A program made the translations under genes and the position numbers. From positions 1 to 37,236 of the forward strand of contig CAZAAT010000016.1 of assembly GCA_964483175.1 (NCBI GenBank): DNA of 37,236 nucleotides, written 5' to 3'. Positions 7,755 through 15,516 of this stretch are shown here, one piece after another. The stretch's first letter is position 1. Each line of letters begins with the position of its first letter. This DNA comes from JAAYHC01 sp964483175 (GTDB lineage: Bacteria; Bacillota; UBA5301). The notes under the pieces are model-generated. The model had not been told where the DNA came from and made no database searches. It was given only the letters and a program-made list of their open reading frames with translations.

Positions 7755-8740
7755 TACTGCTCCTCCTTTAGCCATTTTGCCGCATCTTTAGCCCAATAGG
7801 TCAAGATCAGATCTGCACCTGCTCGCCTCATACTGAGCAGCATTTCCAAAGCTACGGCTTTTTCATCAATCCAGCCTTTAGCGGCTGCAGCTTTCACCAT
7901 CGAGTATTCCCCGCTGACATTGTAGGCGGCTATCGGCACCGGAAACTCATCCGAGACGAGCTTGATAATGTCCAAATAGGACAAGGCCGGTTTGACCATG
8001 ATGATATCCGCACCTTCAGCGAGATCTTGTTTAGCTTCGCGGATCGCTTCGCGACTATTCGCCGGATCCATCTGGTAGCTCCGCCGATCACCGAAACTTG
8101 GTGTAGAATCAAGAGCCTCTCGGAATGGACCATACATCGCCGAAGCGTATTTGACCGCGTACGAGATGATTCCCACATTGGTCAGGCCCTCACTATCCAG
8201 CCGCTGGCGGATGGCACCGACCCGCCCATCCATCATATCCGATGGCGCGACATAATCGGCACCGACCTCAGCGTGTGAATACGCGATCTGAGCCAAGTGC
8301 TCCAGGCTGGGATCATTGAGGATTTCCTGCCCGGAAATCACGCCGCAGTGTCCATGATCCGTATAATCGCAGAGGCAGACATCGGTGATCAGTATCAACT
8401 CCGGCACAGCGGCCCTAATCGCTTTGAGAGCCTGTTGCACGGGGCCATCAACCTGCCACCCAGAAGAGCCCACCGCATCTTTATACTCTGGAATCCCAAA
8501 GAGGAGTATTGCAGGAATGCCTAAACGGTAAACCTCAACCGCCTCTCTGGTAATCTCGTCGACAGATAAATGATAATTCCCCGGCATCGCCGCAATCTCC
8601 TTGCGCACCCCCTTGCCCGGGCAGACAAACATCGGATAAATGAAGTCCGCCGGGTCCAACCGGGTTTCAGCGATCATCCGCCGGATCTGCGGATTGCGCC
8701 GGTTTCGCCGCAGCCGGGTTATGGGATAATCGGACATCAT
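7754..8740 (-). CDS. hemB: Delta-aminolevulinic acid dehydratase (porphobilinogen synthase) HemB
   Basis: HemB condenses two 5-aminolevulinates to porphobilinogen. The 328-residue protein begins with the conserved RLRRNRRNPQIRRMIAET and shows DFIYPMFVCPG and LLFGIPEYKD. Its metal-site region is DVCLCDYTDHGHCG near residues 120-135. Two active-site lysine blocks are present, SYAVKYASAMYGPFREAL and IIMVKPALSYLDII. The cysteine-rich site suggests a zinc-type enzyme. Two ATG codons lie side by side after AGGAGGGG; the second (8737) has the better spacing. Upstream ahbC ends 12 nt before, and the downstream ahbD start overlaps the stop. Confidence 0.98.
   Translation of the reverse strand: MMSDYPITRLRRNRRNPQIRRMIAETRLDPADFIYPMFVCPGKGVRKEIAAMPGNYHLSVDEITREAVEVYRLGIPAILLFGIPEYKDAVGSSGWQVDGPVQQALKAIRAAVPELILITDVCLCDYTDHGHCGVISGQEILNDPSLEHLAQIAYSHAEVGADYVAPSDMMDGRVGAIRQRLDSEGLTNVGIISYAVKYASAMYGPFREALDSTPSFGDRRSYQMDPANSREAIREAKQDLAEGADIIMVKPALSYLDIIKLVSDEFPVPIAAYNVSGEYSMVKAAAAKGWIDEKAVALEMLLSMRRAGADLILTYWAKDAAKWLKEEQ
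7761..7769 (-). promoter_or_regulatory. Ribosome binding site deciding the ahbD start
   Basis: On the minus strand this reads AAAGGAGGA, a near-perfect Shine-Dalgarno sequence 6 nt before the ATG at 7754 and inside the 3' end of hemB. It argues against the longer reading that would begin upstream of it at 7775. Confidence 0.8.
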
Positions 8741-8752
8741 TTCCCCTCCTAC

Positions 8753-9961
8753 TTATCCAACTTTCTCCTCCGAGTCGGCGATCCCGATCTCTTCGTCAGT
8801 GAGATAACAGGCCGGGTCTTCAGCCCACATATCACCATGAACCACTTCGGCTCTGATTCGGCAACCACCACAGATTGACGTATATTTGCACTTGGCACAA
8901 CGCCCTTTAACGTGGCTGGTTTTATCGCGCATCATTACCAGGTACTCATCCTGGGTATTGCGCCAGATCTCGCTAAATTTCTGCTCTTTCACGTTGCCAA
9001 GCGTCCGGTGTCCCCAGAATTGGCAGGCATGAACGTCACCAAATGGATCAACATTCGACATTTTGACGCCGGCCGAGCAGCCGCCATGCATGGTGAGGAG
9101 CTCCCAAACCTCTTCGGCCCGCTCAGGAAGGTGTTTTTGTACATACTGGTAAATGTAAACGCCATCGGCATGATTATCAGTAGTCAGGATCTCAACCTCA
9201 AGGCCTTTATCCTTTAATTCGAATGATTTACGCACCAAGAACTCAATGACCTCCCGTTTTTGGGCGTGGGTCGTGTCTAGTTCGAGCATCTCCTTGCCAC
9301 GACCGGCGTAAACCAGGTGATACATGCAGAATCGTGGGATCCGCTCCCGCTCAACCATCTCCATAACTGCGGGTAGATCCTGCAGATTGCTGGCATTAAC
9401 CGTAAAACGAACGCCGGCCTTAACACCAGCTTCCAGAGAGTTTCTTATCCCAGCAATAGCCTTCTGGTAGGCTCCGGCAACCCCCCGGAATTCGTCGTGT
9501 TTCTTTTCGGCACCATCAATACTGACCCCAACATACTGGAAGCCAGCCTCTTTGATGGCCTTGGCCTTTTCCGGAGTAATCAGGGTACCATTGGTTGAGA
9601 TGACAGGGCGCAACCCTTTATCTGCTGCAAGTCGGCCGAGGTCAAAGAGCTCCTTGCGCAATAGCGGCTCTCCACCCGAAAAAAGTAACACCGGGATCTG
9701 CATCTGGCCAAGATCTTCGATAAAGCTGATCGCCTCTTCAGTCGTCAATTCTCCAGAATAGTCACGATCTTCAGCGTTGATGTAACAATGTTCACAAAGT
9801 AAGTTACAGCGATTGGTCGTATTCCAAACGACGAGCGGACGGGCATCCGATGAAAACTGCAATAAGTGTGGTGGTAACTTTCTGGTATCCCGGCCATAAT
9901 TCAAGGCCTCCGAAACCGTAGCCTGTCCGCAAAGTAACTTCGTGCACCCAATCATTCTCAT
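8753..9961 (-). CDS. ahbC: Radical SAM didecarboxysiroheme deacetylase AhbC (NirJ1-type)
   Basis: AhbC removes the two remaining acetate side chains of 12,18-didecarboxysiroheme to give Fe-coproporphyrin III. The protein has the family's N-terminal block (MIGCTKLLCG, then LPPHLLQFSSDARPLVVWNTTNRC), the radical-SAM CxxxCxxC at residues 52-59, FSGGEPLLRKE, and a C-terminal cluster region with CSAGVKMSN, HACQFWGHRTLGNV and CAKCKYTSICGGCRIRA, ending in DPACY. The start at 9961 follows GGGGAA directly; the ATG two codons later (9955) is spaced better and matches the family's usual MIG beginning. It lies between cobA-hemD (15 nt gap) and hemB (12 nt gap). Confidence 0.92.
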   Translation of the reverse strand: MRMIGCTKLLCGQATVSEALNYGRDTRKLPPHLLQFSSDARPLVVWNTTNRCNLLCEHCYINAEDRDYSGELTTEEAISFIEDLGQMQIPVLLFSGGEPLLRKELFDLGRLAADKGLRPVISTNGTLITPEKAKAIKEAGFQYVGVSIDGAEKKHDEFRGVAGAYQKAIAGIRNSLEAGVKAGVRFTVNASNLQDLPAVMEMVERERIPRFCMYHLVYAGRGKEMLELDTTHAQKREVIEFLVRKSFELKDKGLEVEILTTDNHADGVYIYQYVQKHLPERAEEVWELLTMHGGCSAGVKMSNVDPFGDVHACQFWGHRTLGNVKEQKFSEIWRNTQDEYLVMMRDKTSHVKGRCAKCKYTSICGGCRIRAEVVHGDMWAEDPACYLTDEEIGIADSEEKVG

Positions 9962-9976
9962 TTCCCCTTTATCTTG

Positions 9977-11518
9977 TTAGTGAGTATAAAAAGCGACTAA
10001 CGCCTGAACCAGTCCATCAATTGTATATTCAGCAGCTTCGACATCTACTTCAATGCCGGCTTCAATAGCTGTCTGGGTGGTAATCGGACCGATACAAGCA
10101 ACAGTCACATCTTTGATCAAATCGAGACCGCCGCCAGCCTTGGCTAGCAAGGCGAGAAAATTTTTCACCGTGGATGAACTGGTAAAGGTGACACAATCCA
10201 CCAGGCCCTCTACGAGCTCGGCTAGTAGCTTATCGCCGGCCGAATCATCGCGAATCGTTTTGTACACCGGAACCTCCAGTACCTCTGCTCCACGCTTACG
10301 GAGTTCGTCAGGCAGAATTGTCCTCGCTTCTAGAGCCCGGGGAATCAATACCTTCTGGCCTCGCACTTCTGACTCCGGAAAACCGCTTAACAAGGATTCA
10401 GCCACATATTCATTCGGGACAAAATCCACCCTGAGGCCGCGCGAACGCAGACCATCCGCGGTCGCTTTGCCGATCGCGGCAAGTTTGGCCTGGCCGAGGG
10501 AACGAATGTCGCAGCCGGTAACAAAGAGACGCTCAATAAAAGCGTTGACCCCATTGACGCTCGTAAAGATAATCCAATCAAATCCTGTTGCAAGTTGTCG
10601 AATGGCGGCATCGACCGGAGCATAAGAATCCGGCTCAACGATTTTGATGGACGGATACTCTAGCGGTTCAGCCCCTAGCGCCATCAAGCGCTCGGTTAAC
10701 TCGCTGGCTTGGGCCCGGGCCCGGGTTACAATGATCCGCTTACCAAAAAGCGGCTTATCTTCGAACCACCGCAAGGTCGGCCTTAACGATACCACTTCAC
10801 CAACAACAATGATCGCCGGTGCCTTGAAGTTTGCAGCCTTGACCTTCTCTACGATGTCGGCTAAAGTACCTTCGAGAACCTCTTGTCTGGGCGTGGTCCC
10901 CCAGCGTACCAAGGCCACCGGGGTCTGTGGATCTCGCCCGTTATTGACCAGCTCGGCAACGATTTGCGGTAGGTTGGTAACCCCCATTAAAAATATTAAG
11001 GTATCGGTAGCGGTAGCAAGCTTCTCCCAGTTAATGGCCGAAGTCTCCTTGGTTGGATCTTCGTGTCCGGTAACGATTGAAACCGAGGAGGCTATGCCGC
11101 GATGGGTCACTGGGATTCCAGCATAGGCTGGAGCACTAATGGCCGAAGTAATGCCGGGTACTACTTCAAACTTAATCCCATGGCGCAAACAGAACTCGGC
11201 TTCCTCACCGCCTCGTCCAAAGACATACGGATCGCCACCCTTAAGGCGGCAAACAAGCTTGCCGGCTTGAGCCTTTTCCACTAAAACTTGGTTGATCTCA
11301 TCTTGCGTCAGCGTATGCCGGTTAGCCATTTTGCCAACATAGATTAATTCGGCATCAGGCCTGGCATAAGCCAACAACTTCTGGTTGGCCAAATAATCAT
11401 AAACCACTACATCGGCCTGTTGGAGACAGTCTTTGCCTTTAACCGTTATCAGGCCTGGATCACCAGCACCAGCTCCAACTAAGAAAACCTTGCCTACCCC
11501 TGCCTCGAACTCAAGCAT
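9977..11518 (-). CDS. cobA-hemD: Fused uroporphyrinogen-III C-methyltransferase / uroporphyrinogen-III synthase (CobA-HemD)
   Basis: The 513-residue bifunctional enzyme closes hydroxymethylbilane to uroporphyrinogen III (HemD part) and methylates it twice with SAM to precorrin-2 (CobA part). The N-terminal domain (about 1-245) shows VFLVGAGAGDPGLITVKG, VVYDYLAN, CRLKGGDPYVFGRGGEEAE and VVPGITSAISAPAYAGIPVTHRG, all classic SUMT motifs. The C-terminal domain (about 255-510) starts at FGKRIIVTRARAQASELTERL and has IIFTSVNGVNAF and VTFTSSSTVKNFLAL. This fusion is common in Firmicutes. The ATG overlaps hemC by 8 nt and has AGGAGAGGG before it. It is the branch point that sends all tetrapyrrole toward precorrin-2, consistent with the siroheme route. 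Confidence 0.97.
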   Translation of the reverse strand: MLEFEAGVGKVFLVGAGAGDPGLITVKGKDCLQQADVVVYDYLANQKLLAYARPDAELIYVGKMANRHTLTQDEINQVLVEKAQAGKLVCRLKGGDPYVFGRGGEEAEFCLRHGIKFEVVPGITSAISAPAYAGIPVTHRGIASSVSIVTGHEDPTKETSAINWEKLATATDTLIFLMGVTNLPQIVAELVNNGRDPQTPVALVRWGTTPRQEVLEGTLADIVEKVKAANFKAPAIIVVGEVVSLRPTLRWFEDKPLFGKRIIVTRARAQASELTERLMALGAEPLEYPSIKIVEPDSYAPVDAAIRQLATGFDWIIFTSVNGVNAFIERLFVTGCDIRSLGQAKLAAIGKATADGLRSRGLRVDFVPNEYVAESLLSGFPESEVRGQKVLIPRALEARTILPDELRKRGAEVLEVPVYKTIRDDSAGDKLLAELVEGLVDCVTFTSSSTVKNFLALLAKAGGGLDLIKDVTVACIGPITTQTAIEAGIEVDVEAAEYTIDGLVQALVAFYTH

Positions 11519-12452
11519 CGTCCCTCTCCTTTAACTGGCGTAGTTCGTCCAAAACTGACTGAGCTCCCTTTTCACACAACCGGCGACCCAAAGCCTCTCC
11601 AACCTGGGAGGCGCAACCAGTCGGGCCCCGTTCATAACCGCGATAGACCTGGGAACCATCGACACTGGCAATAACTCCTTCGAGATGGACCTCATCCCCA
11701 TCCACCTGCGCCAGCGCCCCGATAGGCACCTGACAACCGCCTTCAAGTTGGGCTAGAAATGCGCGTTCAGCTTCGACAGAAGCTGCTGTTGCCGGATCGT
11801 GAAGAGCTCGGACGATCTTGATAATTCGGTCATCATCCGCTCTGGTTTCAATGCCAAGCGCGCCTTGGCCGACAGCCGGCAGCGAAACTTCGATGGGCAA
11901 ATACTCCGTAATTTGCTCGGCCCAACCTAAGCGGCTCACACCTGCAGCGGCAAGAATAATGGCATCAAGATCAAGTTCGGTTAATTTGCGCAGCCTCGTG
12001 CCGATATTTCCCCTAATCGGCTCGAAAACCAGGTCAGGACGGACCGCTTTTAACTGGGCGATGCGTCGCAGACTGCTCGTACCCACCCGTGCACCGGGAG
12101 GTAAATCAAAAAGGCCACCCCATTTTGTAGAAATCAACACATCCCGCGGATCTTCGCGGCGGGAAATTGCGCTGATAGTTAAATTGGGAGGAAGACTGGT
12201 CGGAACATCCTTCATACTGTGGACGGCCAAGTCAATCTCGCCGTTTTCCAAGGCCAGTTCAATCTCTTTGACAAAGAGGCCGCGATCCCCAATAGCAGCT
12301 AAGGGGCTATCCAAAATCTTATCCCCGGTCGTACTGATCTTCTTCTGCGAAAAGGTAAGCTCCGGAAAACGTGCACTCAGCTCGGCTTGTACCCAATCTG
12401 CCTGCCATAAAGCCAACTGACTGCCACGCGTGCCGATAACAACATGCTGCAA
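11511..12452 (-). CDS. hemC: Hydroxymethylbilane synthase (porphobilinogen deaminase) HemC
   Basis: HemC polymerises four porphobilinogens into hydroxymethylbilane on a dipyrromethane cofactor. The 313-residue product has VVIGTRGSQLALWQADWV, DLAVHSMKDVP, RREDPRDVLIS, VGTSSLRRIAQL and the cofactor-attachment block LEGGCQVPIGA with its cysteine near residue 242. Length is normal. The start is TTG (CAGCATGTT follows), 8 nt after GGGAGG; no better start is visible. It overlaps cobA-hemD and follows sirC by 40 nt, the largest gap in the heme run. Confidence 0.98.
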   Translation of the reverse strand: MQHVVIGTRGSQLALWQADWVQAELSARFPELTFSQKKISTTGDKILDSPLAAIGDRGLFVKEIELALENGEIDLAVHSMKDVPTSLPPNLTISAISRREDPRDVLISTKWGGLFDLPPGARVGTSSLRRIAQLKAVRPDLVFEPIRGNIGTRLRKLTELDLDAIILAAAGVSRLGWAEQITEYLPIEVSLPAVGQGALGIETRADDDRIIKIVRALHDPATAASVEAERAFLAQLEGGCQVPIGALAQVDGDEVHLEGVIASVDGSQVYRGYERGPTGCASQVGEALGRRLCEKGAQSVLDELRQLKERDDA

Positions 12453-12492
12453 ACCAAAAACCTCCCAACTGGACTGTCACCACTTAGTAATA

Positions 12493-13167
12493 TCAACGAA
12501 AAAATCGGGAAACAAGTTGCTCAAATTCAGACGAAATTGGAACTTTCAGAAGTTGTTCTAATTCTTGACGCAGTTGTTCCGGATTGTTAGCTGTTCGGCA
12601 AACCTCCGGCAGCCGCTCGGCTAATAGGCTAAAAACAGCTTGGCGGCGGGGTTCTGGTATTGCAGCGATAACCAGTGGGCGTAAAAAGGCTTCGATCTCT
12701 AAAATCAGTTCGTACTCAGAACCAAAAAATTCCTCAAGTTGGCGGCGGATTTTCTTTGCCAGTGCTGGGCTGGCCCCAGAAGTGGAAATTGCAATTTGTA
12801 GGCGCTCTCGATTTACTACTGCCGGCACAAAAAAAGAAGAGAGCCCGGGTGCGTCGGCCACATTGACCAGTGCTCCTGCCTCCTCTGCTGCTTCGGCTAA
12901 AACCTGATTGGCCCCGGCATCATCGGTTGCACAAATGACAAGGCGAAAGCCTTGGGAGTCGGTCGGGTCAGCTTTGCGCCGCTCGAGGCGGATTATGCCG
13001 TCCTCGGCAAACCGCAATAGCTCTGGTGTACACTCAGGGCTGATTACCGTTACTTGGGCACCACTGGTGATGAGGCTCTGCACCTTCCGGGTAGCCACAG
13101 CCCCACCGCCGACAACCAAGCACGGCACTCCACTTAATTTAAGAAAAATTGGATACAGCCTATCCAC
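12493..13167 (-). CDS. sirC: Precorrin-2 dehydrogenase (Met8/SirC/CysG N-terminal family), possibly also sirohydrochlorin ferrochelatase
   Basis: The enzyme oxidises precorrin-2 to sirohydrochlorin with NAD. The 224-residue sequence shows YPIFLKLSGVPCLVVGGGAVATRKV (Rossmann NAD site), ITSGAQVTVISPE, VICATDDAGANQVL, then NVADAPGLSSFFVPAVV and ISTSGASPALAKKIR. The aspartate in NVAD aligns with the residue essential for both dehydrogenase and chelatase activity in Met8p and CysG, by my recollection of those enzymes. No separate ferrochelatase (SirB, CbiX, CbiK) occurs in the cluster, so this protein could supply both activities; that is inference. The start is GTG, with only a weak upstream GGGGGG. 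It lies 27 nt after the CcsA-like gene. Confidence 0.93.
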   Translation of the reverse strand: MDRLYPIFLKLSGVPCLVVGGGAVATRKVQSLITSGAQVTVISPECTPELLRFAEDGIIRLERRKADPTDSQGFRLVICATDDAGANQVLAEAAEEAGALVNVADAPGLSSFFVPAVVNRERLQIAISTSGASPALAKKIRRQLEEFFGSEYELILEIEAFLRPLVIAAIPEPRRQAVFSLLAERLPEVCRTANNPEQLRQELEQLLKVPISSEFEQLVSRFFR

Positions 13168-13194
13168 TAGGCAACGCGGCCCCCCGACATGACG

Positions 13195-14022
13195 CTACTT
13201 TAAAAACTGGTGTTCAGTCGCCAAATTTAAACTAACCCCAAAGTAGTTAAATAACACCGCGCCGAACCCCACAAGAACCAGAACCAGCGAACGTTTACCG
13301 CGCCAACCCCTGACATAACGCAAATGCATATATACAGCATAGACCAGCCAAGTAATCAAAGACCAAGTCTCTTTCGGATCCCAGTGCCAAAAAGAATCCC
13401 AGGCTGTTTTGGCGTAAATTGAGCCGACAACGATCCCCATGGTCAAGAGCGGAAAACCTATGCTAACAAGGCTATGGGCGAAGTTCTCCAAAGTCTCCAG
13501 GCCTGGAAGAATATAATACAGCGATGTGATTTTTTTCTTCTTCAACTGATACTCCTGGCCTAGATACATCAACCCCAAAATAAAAGAGAGAAAAAATGCA
13601 CCATAAGCAGAAAAATTAAGTGAGATATGTACGATCAACAGCCTGCTCTGCAGAATAGGCAACAACGGTTTAATGTCGCGTTCAAGAGTAAGGGAATAAG
13701 TACTCGTAGCCGCCAGGGCAGCGAAGACCACGACACCAAGAATGGCCCAACCTTGTTTCCACTCGAAATAGCTATAAATAGTTAAAACCACCCAGGATAA
13801 TAAGAGTAAGGTATCAAATAGGGTGTGGTAGGTTAAGTGTCCTAAAGCAATCGTCCGCGTAAGCAAACTTAGGGTCAAGGTAATCCAAGCACCCCGCGAT
13901 GAGATCTGAGCCATGCGGGTAAGTTGGAGCGATTTGCTGCTAACCCGGAAGATATTGCTGACCAAAGCCAGCCAAATAAATCCAGCTGCTAGGCGCAGCA
14001 GGACCTCGGACCAGACGAGCAT
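13195..14022 (-). CDS. CcsA/ResC/HemX-family cytochrome c assembly membrane protein
   Basis: A 275-residue polytopic membrane protein (about eight helices) with the tryptophan-rich WWD-type motif WHWDPKETWSLITW at residues 212-225. It also has candidate heme-ligand histidines in LTYHTLFDTLL, LLIVHISLNFSAYG, VYMHLRYVRGW and the C-terminal EHQFLK. That layout is that of CcsA/ResC, which with CcsB/ResB moves heme across the membrane and attaches it to apocytochrome c (system II). Position directly after hemA is that of Bacillus hemX, a related protein that affects HemA levels. So it may be a true heme exporter or a HemX-type regulator. The multiheme cytochromes just upstream favour the first. 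No ccsB gene is in the window. Confidence 0.85.
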   Translation of the reverse strand: MLVWSEVLLRLAAGFIWLALVSNIFRVSSKSLQLTRMAQISSRGAWITLTLSLLTRTIALGHLTYHTLFDTLLLLSWVVLTIYSYFEWKQGWAILGVVVFAALAATSTYSLTLERDIKPLLPILQSRLLIVHISLNFSAYGAFFLSFILGLMYLGQEYQLKKKKITSLYYILPGLETLENFAHSLVSIGFPLLTMGIVVGSIYAKTAWDSFWHWDPKETWSLITWLVYAVYMHLRYVRGWRGKRSLVLVLVGFGAVLFNYFGVSLNLATEHQFLK

Positions 14023-14024
14023 CG

Positions 14025-15356
14025 CTAGACCTCCTCCGGCCTAGGGGAAGCAACCCGTTGGACTACTTGATGCTCTGACTCCATGGTCGAGTTCAAGTTA
14101 AACAGTCGCTCGATAAAGGAGGCATATACCTGACCGTCATGTCTACCATCACAGGCCAACTGTTTTAGCCGGACCACCGGAGAATGCAAGATCTTATTGA
14201 TCATCAGATTGGTGGCAGAGGCAATACACTCTCGCTCCCGCTCATTTAAATCAGGCAATTTGGCAAAGAGTCTAGCTAGCTCCTGCTCTTTGATATTATG
14301 CCCGTAGCTCTTAAGAGCTTTGATCACCGGAACCATCTGGCGAGCCGACCACCACTGGCCAAACCGCTCCATCTCCTCGGAGATAATTAGCTCGGCCTTG
14401 CCGACTTGAGCTTCTCGTTTCGCGAGGTTAGCCTCGACGACATTTTGCAGGTCATCAATATTGTAAAGGTACACATTGTTCAAATTATGAATAGACTCCT
14501 CGATATCGCGCGGAACAGCAATGTCGATCAAGAACAATGGTCGATTGCGCCGTAAATACATCGCTGTTTTGACCATTTCTTGCGTTAAAATAGCGTGGGG
14601 CGCCCCGGTAGAACTGATGATGATATCGGCACGTGCCAAATTCTCCGAGAGGCGATCATAGTCAACTGCCCGCCCCTCAAAAGCAAGTGCCAATTCTTTG
14701 GCCCGCTCGAAAGTACGATTAGCCACTAAAACTGAGCTAACACCATGGGCAGCAAGAGTTTTTACCGCCAGCTCGCTCATCTCTCCCGCGCCGATGATTA
14801 ATACCGTCCGCCCGGTCAACTCGCCAAAAATCTTGCGAGCCAACTCGACCGCTGCATAACTGATCGAAACCGCACTCTCACCGATTTCTGTCTCCGTGCG
14901 AATGCGTTTACCAACCTCGATCGCTTGGCGGAAAAGCTTAGTTAAGTGAGTTGCAATCGTGTTATGTTCTAAAGCGAGATGAAACGCGGACTTTACCTGC
15001 CCCAAAATTTGCGCTTCGCCCAAGATCATCGAATCTAGACTAGATACTACCCGAAAGAGGTGGTGCACCACTTCCAGATCCACTAGAGTATACAAATGTT
15101 TTTCAAATTGGATCCTTTGGTCGACAAAAGAATTGAGAACCTGTTTGATTTGGGCCAAGCCCTCATCCGGTGAGCCTTGGCATAGCACATAGACTTCGGT
15201 CCGGTTACAGGTTGAAAGAATAATGGCTTCGGTAAGGTGATCCTGGTTCAAAATCCTGGTCAGAGCTGAAACTAGTTTTTCGCCTGAAAAGGCCAGTTTT
15301 TCACGCACTTCGACCGGAGCAGTCTTATGGTTCAAACCTACAGCCAGAAAATGCAT
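14025..15356 (-). CDS. hemA: Glutamyl-tRNA reductase HemA
   Basis: HemA reduces glutamyl-tRNA to glutamate-1-semialdehyde with NADPH, the first and usually controlled step of C5 heme synthesis. The 443-residue protein begins MHFLAVGLNHKTAPVEVREK and has the catalytic cysteine in LSTCNRTEVYV near residue 50. The NADPH-binding VLIIGAGEMSELAVKTL is in the middle, and a C-terminal dimerisation domain follows. The reading opens nine codons earlier, but ATG at 15356 matches the family N-terminus and has AGGTG 7 nt upstream. It is the first gene of the heme run, behind a predicted promoter about 80 nt away, and leads into the CcsA-like gene after 2 nt. Confidence 0.98.
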   Translation of the reverse strand: MHFLAVGLNHKTAPVEVREKLAFSGEKLVSALTRILNQDHLTEAIILSTCNRTEVYVLCQGSPDEGLAQIKQVLNSFVDQRIQFEKHLYTLVDLEVVHHLFRVVSSLDSMILGEAQILGQVKSAFHLALEHNTIATHLTKLFRQAIEVGKRIRTETEIGESAVSISYAAVELARKIFGELTGRTVLIIGAGEMSELAVKTLAAHGVSSVLVANRTFERAKELALAFEGRAVDYDRLSENLARADIIISSTGAPHAILTQEMVKTAMYLRRNRPLFLIDIAVPRDIEESIHNLNNVYLYNIDDLQNVVEANLAKREAQVGKAELIISEEMERFGQWWSARQMVPVIKALKSYGHNIKEQELARLFAKLPDLNERERECIASATNLMINKILHSPVVRLKQLACDGRHDGQVYASFIERLFNLNSTMESEHQVVQRVASPRPEEV

Positions 15357-15433
15357 ATAATAACACCTCGGGTGAAGTTCCACTGATAACCTTGTTATTC
15401 TTCGTTAAGAAGCCTTGGTTTCCTTTGTATAGA

Positions 15434-15460
15434 TTTATACCAGAAAAGCCACTTTGTCGA
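15434..15460 (-). promoter_or_regulatory. Predicted sigma-A promoter for the heme operon
   Basis: On the minus strand TCGACA (5 of 6 to TTGACA) is followed after 15 nt by TATAAA preceded by TGG, an extended -10 element. The short spacer is partly excused by the extended -10. It lies between the cytochrome terminator and hemA, leaving a leader of about 70 nt that contains a small ATAAC/GTTAT hairpin. Confidence 0.6.
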
Positions 15461-15497
15461 AAAAATGCGGCCTCAGAATCAACCTGAGGCCGCATTT
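15460..15497 (-). terminator. Rho-independent terminator of the hexaheme cytochrome gene
   Basis: A perfect 14-bp stem (AAATGCGGCCTCAG with its complement, 15463-15476 and 15484-15497) and a 7-nt loop are followed on the minus strand by six T. It begins 19 nt after the cytochrome stop and separates that gene from the hemA promoter, whose -35 region touches the T-run. Confidence 0.93.
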
Positions 15498-15516
15498 AGT
15501 CCTAATTGGAAATTAA

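Noticed and set aside
6744..9961. Heme d1 biosynthesis (NirJ1/NirJ2) as the role of the two radical SAM genes
   Set aside because: No cd1 nitrite reductase or other nir genes are present, and the complete set of siroheme-to-heme b genes explains them better. Not fully excluded.
10053..10625. A 190-codon plus-strand reading and similar ones inside cobA-hemD and hemC
   Set aside because: They lie entirely antisense to strongly conserved enzymes and have low-complexity Ser/Arg-rich translations.
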